Shown: piece after piece, positions 6,249-8,685 of the stretch | Numbering within the stretch: the first letter of the stretch is position 1 | How the letters are laid out: each line of letters begins with the position of its first letter | DNA from: an uncultured Clostridia bacterium | GTDB lineage: Bacteria > Bacillota > Clostridia > Christensenellales > UBA1242 | Direction of reading: 5' to 3' | NCBI GenBank assembly: GCA_934771675.1 | Contig: CAKVMF010000036.1 | Span: forward strand, 1 to 8,685 | Length of the DNA: 8,685 nucleotides | Notes under the pieces: generated by a model | Database searches by the model: none | Seen by the model: only the letters and a program-made list of their open reading frames with translations | Told to the model about the DNA's origin: nothing | Made by a program: the position numbers and the translations under genes

Positions 6249-7046
6249 TCAAAAATGTCGCTTATGCTGGGATTTTTCCCATATTCTGCCTGTTTTTTTT
6301 GCTAAATAAGATTGAGTAAATGGACGGCTAACCATCTCAACAAAGCGGTTAAATCTTCCAGGAATCACTATTCTTTTACGCTTTTTTAATGCCCTGAGTG
6401 AAATTTTTGCAACGTCTTCAGTTGGAAGAGTTGTAAGCTTTCCATTAACCCCCATTGACTCTATTGAGTCTTTCATGGCTTGTGTCGTTGCCATACCGCT
6501 TGGGCAAGTTGTTGTTATCACAACATTTTGTTTTTCATACTCAACAGAAAGTGCCGTCATCATTGAAAGCAAAAACGATTTTGTTGCAGCATAAACCGCC
6601 ATGTGCGGAATAGGCTGAAAACTTGCTTCACTTGACACAGTCAAAACTTCAAACAACTTTGATTTGTCACGCACTCTGAGCAATTTTTTTGTTATATCAA
6701 GCGTTCCGATACAATTAACTTCAATTGCATTTGCAATTTCATCATCTGAAAACCTTTCAAGGTCACCTTCAATAATTACACCAGCATTGTTTATGAGTCT
6801 GTCAATTGTTATTTCCTTTTGGCTCAAAAAAGGAAGCAATTCTTCCCTGTTTTCTTTGCTAGCCAAATTCAGAACAAAAGTTTCAATTTTGGTTTCGGTG
6901 AATTTCTTTTCAAGTTCGCTTGCAAAATCTTTTAGTCTTTTTTCACTTGTGCCTGTCAAAACAAGGTTTGATTCGCCCGCAACCGCTTCAACAAACGACT
7001 TGCCAAGCCCACCGCAAGCACCGGTTATTAACGTCCATTTTTTCAT
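6249..7046 (-). CDS. Short-chain dehydrogenase/reductase (classical SDR)
   Basis: This 265-aa protein has a full set of classical SDR motifs: T-G-A-C-G-G-L-G at 8-15 for NAD(P) binding, N-N-A-G at 86-89, Asn111, T-V-S-S-E-A-S with Ser138/139, and Y-A-A-T-K with catalytic Tyr152 and Lys156. C-P-S-G-M-A-T-T near 181-188 matches the usual P-G-x-x-x-T segment after the catalytic strand. The residues after the glycine motif (T-G-T-S-E-K-R, 31-37) lack the acidic residue typical of NAD preference and include Lys/Arg, which favours NADP; this is inference. The basic C-terminal region (R-F-N-R-F-V-E-M-V-S-R-P-F onward, about 231-265) resembles the tail of DltE/YqjQ-like SDRs. The substrate is unknown. 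Its ATG overlaps the stop of the upstream rRNA methyltransferase by one base (TAATG), so it is translated by coupling. No convincing terminator separates it from the MarR gene. Confidence 0.93.
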   Translation of the reverse strand: MKKWTLITGACGGLGKSFVEAVAGESNLVLTGTSEKRLKDFASELEKKFTETKIETFVLNLASKENREELLPFLSQKEITIDRLINNAGVIIEGDLERFSDDEIANAIEVNCIGTLDITKKLLRVRDKSKLFEVLTVSSEASFQPIPHMAVYAATKSFLLSMMTALSVEYEKQNVVITTTCPSGMATTQAMKDSIESMGVNGKLTTLPTEDVAKISLRALKKRKRIVIPGRFNRFVEMVSRPFTQSYLAKKTGRIWEKSQHKRHF

Positions 7047-8437
7047 TAAATTCTAAGCCCCTTTGGATACATATTTTTAAGTCTGTTACCCACAATTTTA
7101 ACACCGCCTAAAACAAGACCGTTTTTTGTTACAACTCCATAGCCTTTGTTTGCATTTTCACAAACAAGTTCTTCACCATGAAGATATTTTTTTACATCAC
7201 TATCATTAAGCTCAATTTTTTGCTTGAAACTCTCGCCAAAAGCCATAAACAAACTGTGGTTTGGCTCAAATCTTTCATTTGAAACACTTCCAAGTTTTGT
7301 TCCAATAGTTAAAAACTTAAGCGAATCAAAAGCGGTTTGAAGATCAGATGAAAACAATTCAGGTGCAAGAAACAAATTGTCCCCCACTTCATAAATTGTT
7401 CCAAGAATTTCGCCATTTATGTTTTGCTTTGCAAAATCATCAAAAGGCTTCCTTTTCATTCTTCCAGCTCTTTCAATTGAACGGAAATGCTTTTTTGTGT
7501 GAATAGCTAGAGTTCTGTCGTCGTCCAAATTTTCAAAAACAGCAACAAACTGACCTTCACCACTTGAAACAAACGGCAAAAATTTTCGTGCGAAACTAGA
7601 ATTTTCTCTTGTTTTTGCTGGCAATGTTTCATTTTTCACACTAGACGGAACATCAACAAGTTTAAAGTTGTAATTTTCAGTGAACCAATCAACAATATCT
7701 TCATCTTCATTTCTGGAAAACGTGCATGTTGAATAGATAAGTTTTCCGTTTGAAGCAACAAGCTTTTGAGCAATATCCAAAATTTGTTTTTGACGTTCTG
7801 CACACATCAAAACATTTTCTTTGCTCCACTCATCAATAGTTTCAGGATTTTTTCTAAACATCCCTTCACCAGAACAAGGAGCATCAACAAAAACATAATC
7901 AAAAAAGCCTTCAAAACATTCCAAATTTTCAGGTTTTTCATTGGTTACAACAACATTTTTAAAACCTTGTCTTTCAACATTTGAAAACAAAACTGACGCT
8001 CTTGACGAAACAATTTCGTTTGAAACTAAAAGCGACCCACTTGAAATCATGTTTGCAATCTGGCTAGTTTTTCCACCAGGAGCAGCACATAAATCTAAAA
8101 CTTTAACATCTCGTGTTTCATGTTCAAGCCCGCTTGAACAAACCGCAAGCATGCTTGATGGCTCTTGAAGATAAAACGCCCCAGACAAGTGAAGCGGACT
8201 GTTCCCCAACTTTTCATCACTTTCAAGCAAAAATCCATTGCTAGAAAATGGAATACTTTTTAATGACTGGTCAAAAATCTCTTTGAATTTTTCAATGCTT
8301 ATTTTGTTTGTGTTTACTCTGAGCCCACGAACCGCCGGCTGATTCATCGCATCAATATACTTTTCATAATCAGCACCAAGTTGTTCCTTTATGCCGACTA
8401 AAAATTCTTTTGGTAATTTTTCACTTAATTTTTCCAT
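7046..8437 (-). CDS. rsmF: RsmF/YebU-like 16S rRNA cytosine-C5 methyltransferase (NOL1/NOP2/Sun family)
   Basis: This 463-aa protein (from ATG 8437) transfers a methyl group from SAM to C5 of a cytosine in 16S rRNA; in E. coli RsmF the target is C1407. Motif I is L-D-L-C-A-A-P-G-G-K-T-S (about 114-125). Motif IV is D-A-P-C-S-G-E-G-M-F (185-194), with Cys188 the enzyme-release cysteine. Motif VI is Y-S-T-C-T-F-S-R-N-E (235-244), with Cys238 the expected nucleophile. The N-terminal Q-P-A-V-R-G-L-R-V-N-T segment and the Y-L-Q-E-P-S-S-M motif are typical. The C-terminal K-N-x-Y-P-K-G-L-R close matches the RNA-binding extension of RsmF-type enzymes. The frame could start at 8452, but that codon lies on the far side of the -10 box; ATG 8437 gives the usual M-E-K-L-x-x-K-L-P-K-E-F start. 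Whether the target is C1407 or a nearby position, as in enterococcal EfmM, cannot be read from sequence. Confidence 0.92.
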   Translation of the reverse strand: MEKLSEKLPKEFLVGIKEQLGADYEKYIDAMNQPAVRGLRVNTNKISIEKFKEIFDQSLKSIPFSSNGFLLESDEKLGNSPLHLSGAFYLQEPSSMLAVCSSGLEHETRDVKVLDLCAAPGGKTSQIANMISSGSLLVSNEIVSSRASVLFSNVERQGFKNVVVTNEKPENLECFEGFFDYVFVDAPCSGEGMFRKNPETIDEWSKENVLMCAERQKQILDIAQKLVASNGKLIYSTCTFSRNEDEDIVDWFTENYNFKLVDVPSSVKNETLPAKTRENSSFARKFLPFVSSGEGQFVAVFENLDDDRTLAIHTKKHFRSIERAGRMKRKPFDDFAKQNINGEILGTIYEVGDNLFLAPELFSSDLQTAFDSLKFLTIGTKLGSVSNERFEPNHSLFMAFGESFKQKIELNDSDVKKYLHGEELVCENANKGYGVVTKNGLVLGGVKIVGNRLKNMYPKGLRI

Positions 8438-8443
8438 AAAAAT

Positions 8444-8472
8444 AATATACAATAAATATCAAAATTAGTCCA
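8444..8472 (-). promoter_or_regulatory. Promoter of the rsmF-SDR operon, predicted leaderless
   Basis: On the minus strand a -10 TATATT (8444-8449, 5 of 6) and a -35-like TGGACT (8467-8472, 4 of 6) are 17 bp apart. ATG 8437 is 6 nt beyond the -10, with only ATTTTT between, so there is no room for a Shine-Dalgarno and the transcript should start at the codon. Confidence 0.6.
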
Positions 8473-8496
8473 TAATTTAAAAAACAAATTTTTTTC

Positions 8497-8553
8497 AAAG
8501 AAGAAATAGAAAAATCCCCCAGGCACGAGTTATCATACGAAAAACGGCAAAAA
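8497..8553. repeat. Direct repeat copy 1 (57 bp), intergenic
   Basis: This is the first of two near-identical units upstream of rsmF. It reads A-rich, then CCCCC, then AGGCACGAGTTATCATACG, then an A-run, CGGC and an A-run. It differs from copy 2 by two substitutions and small changes in A-run and C-run length. No reading frame, terminal inverted repeat or known element explains it. Read on the minus strand, each unit ends in a GGGG followed by a T-rich tract. Confidence 0.85.
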
Positions 8554-8562
8554 TTGAGCAAG

Positions 8563-8620
8563 AAAGAAGGAATAGAAAAAAATCCCCAGGCACGGGTTAT
8601 CATACGAAAAACGGCAAAAA
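8563..8620. repeat. Direct repeat copy 2 (58 bp), intergenic
   Basis: Same unit as 8497-8553, in the same orientation, at a period of 66-67 bp with a 9-bp linker (8554-8562). The core AGGCACGGGTTATCATACG differs from copy 1 at one base (A to G). Both copies lie outside the rsmF promoter, on its upstream side. A shorter related string, AGGCAGGAGTGTAC, occurs at 8653-8666 in the right-edge hairpin. Confidence 0.85.
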
Positions 8621-8640
8621 ATAGTTAAGTAACAAGGCTC

Positions 8641-8685
8641 AAAAAAAATTCTAGGCAGGAGTGTACAAAGTAGTACATGACTGTC
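8641..8685 (-). terminator. Hairpin plus U-tract at the right edge, likely terminator of an off-window gene
   Basis: TGTAC (8662-8666) pairs with GTACA (8673-8677) around AAAGTA. An outer helix of GGCAG (8654-8658) and CTGTC (8681-8685, one G-T wobble) closes the structure, leaving GAG opposite TGA, which could form tandem G-A pairs. On the minus strand the hairpin is followed by AGAATTTTTTTT (8641-8652), the usual intrinsic terminator arrangement for a minus-strand gene to the right. The stem reaches the last base of the window, so it may be longer. Confidence 0.65.

Noticed and set aside
6664..7056. Plus-strand 130-codon frame
   Set aside because: It is a shadow of the SDR gene, which carries all classical SDR motifs on the other strand.
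8421..8603. Minus-strand 60-codon frame across the repeats
   Set aside because: It overlaps the rsmF promoter and start, has no SD, and its composition reads as translated repeat and AT-rich spacer.
8497..8620. Possible short CRISPR array
   Set aside because: There are only two units, they are 57-58 bp long with length differences in homopolymer runs, the single linker is 9 bp, and no cas gene is present.
1..8685. Mycoplasma-type code with UGA as tryptophan
   Set aside because: Tryptophan is TGG in the genes checked, no supported gene contains an in-frame TGA, and the SDR gene ends at TGA at a natural family length.
8497..8685. Insertion sequence remnant or attachment site
   Set aside because: There is no transposase or integrase fragment, no terminal inverted repeats and no target-site duplication; the units are direct repeats only.

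Overview
This is an AT-rich window with short intergenic gaps, Shine-Dalgarno or leaderless starts, U-tract terminators, standard stop codons (TGA used as a stop, tryptophan written TGG), a type I signal peptidase with one membrane segment and a Cys-anchored lipoprotein. Together these suggest a low-GC Gram-positive bacterium (Firmicutes, Clostridia-like or a gut Bacilli lineage). I cannot place it more precisely. There is no RNA gene, insertion sequence or CRISPR array. Most of the window looks like chromosomal core or near-core sequence.

Layout. (a) 1-1084, minus: the N-terminal 361 codons of an unrecognised protein that runs off the left edge; it has a good promoter and SD. (b) 1248-3072, plus: an overlapping two-gene operon of an S66 (LD-carboxypeptidase/MccF-type) serine peptidase and an SdpI-family membrane protein, ending in a bidirectional terminator shared with (c). 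(c) 3108-4094, minus: a THUMP/UPF0020-type RNA methyltransferase-like protein with degenerate methylase motifs. (d) 4227-5650, plus: signal peptidase I and a small lipoprotein, ending in a strong terminator. (e) 5722-6183, minus: a MarR-family regulator with a near-consensus promoter overlapped by a palindrome. (f) 6249-8437, minus: an RsmF-like rRNA cytosine-C5 methyltransferase translationally coupled to a short-chain dehydrogenase. (g) 8438-8685: non-coding, with two near-identical ~58-bp direct repeats and a hairpin/U-tract at the right edge.

How the genes fit together. Two genes concern RNA methylation, two form the secretion/lipoprotein pair, and the S66 + SdpI pair has family links both to envelope maintenance and to immunity against antimicrobial peptides.

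The most striking pattern is regulatory. Four transcription units (4094 minus, 4227 plus, 6183 minus, 8437 minus) have a TATAAT-like -10 box only 5-10 nt before the start codon and no SD, so they are predicted to make leaderless mRNAs. Four other starts (1084, 1248, 2341, 5024) carry recognisable SD sequences. The least explained sequence is the repeat/hairpin block at 8497-8685.
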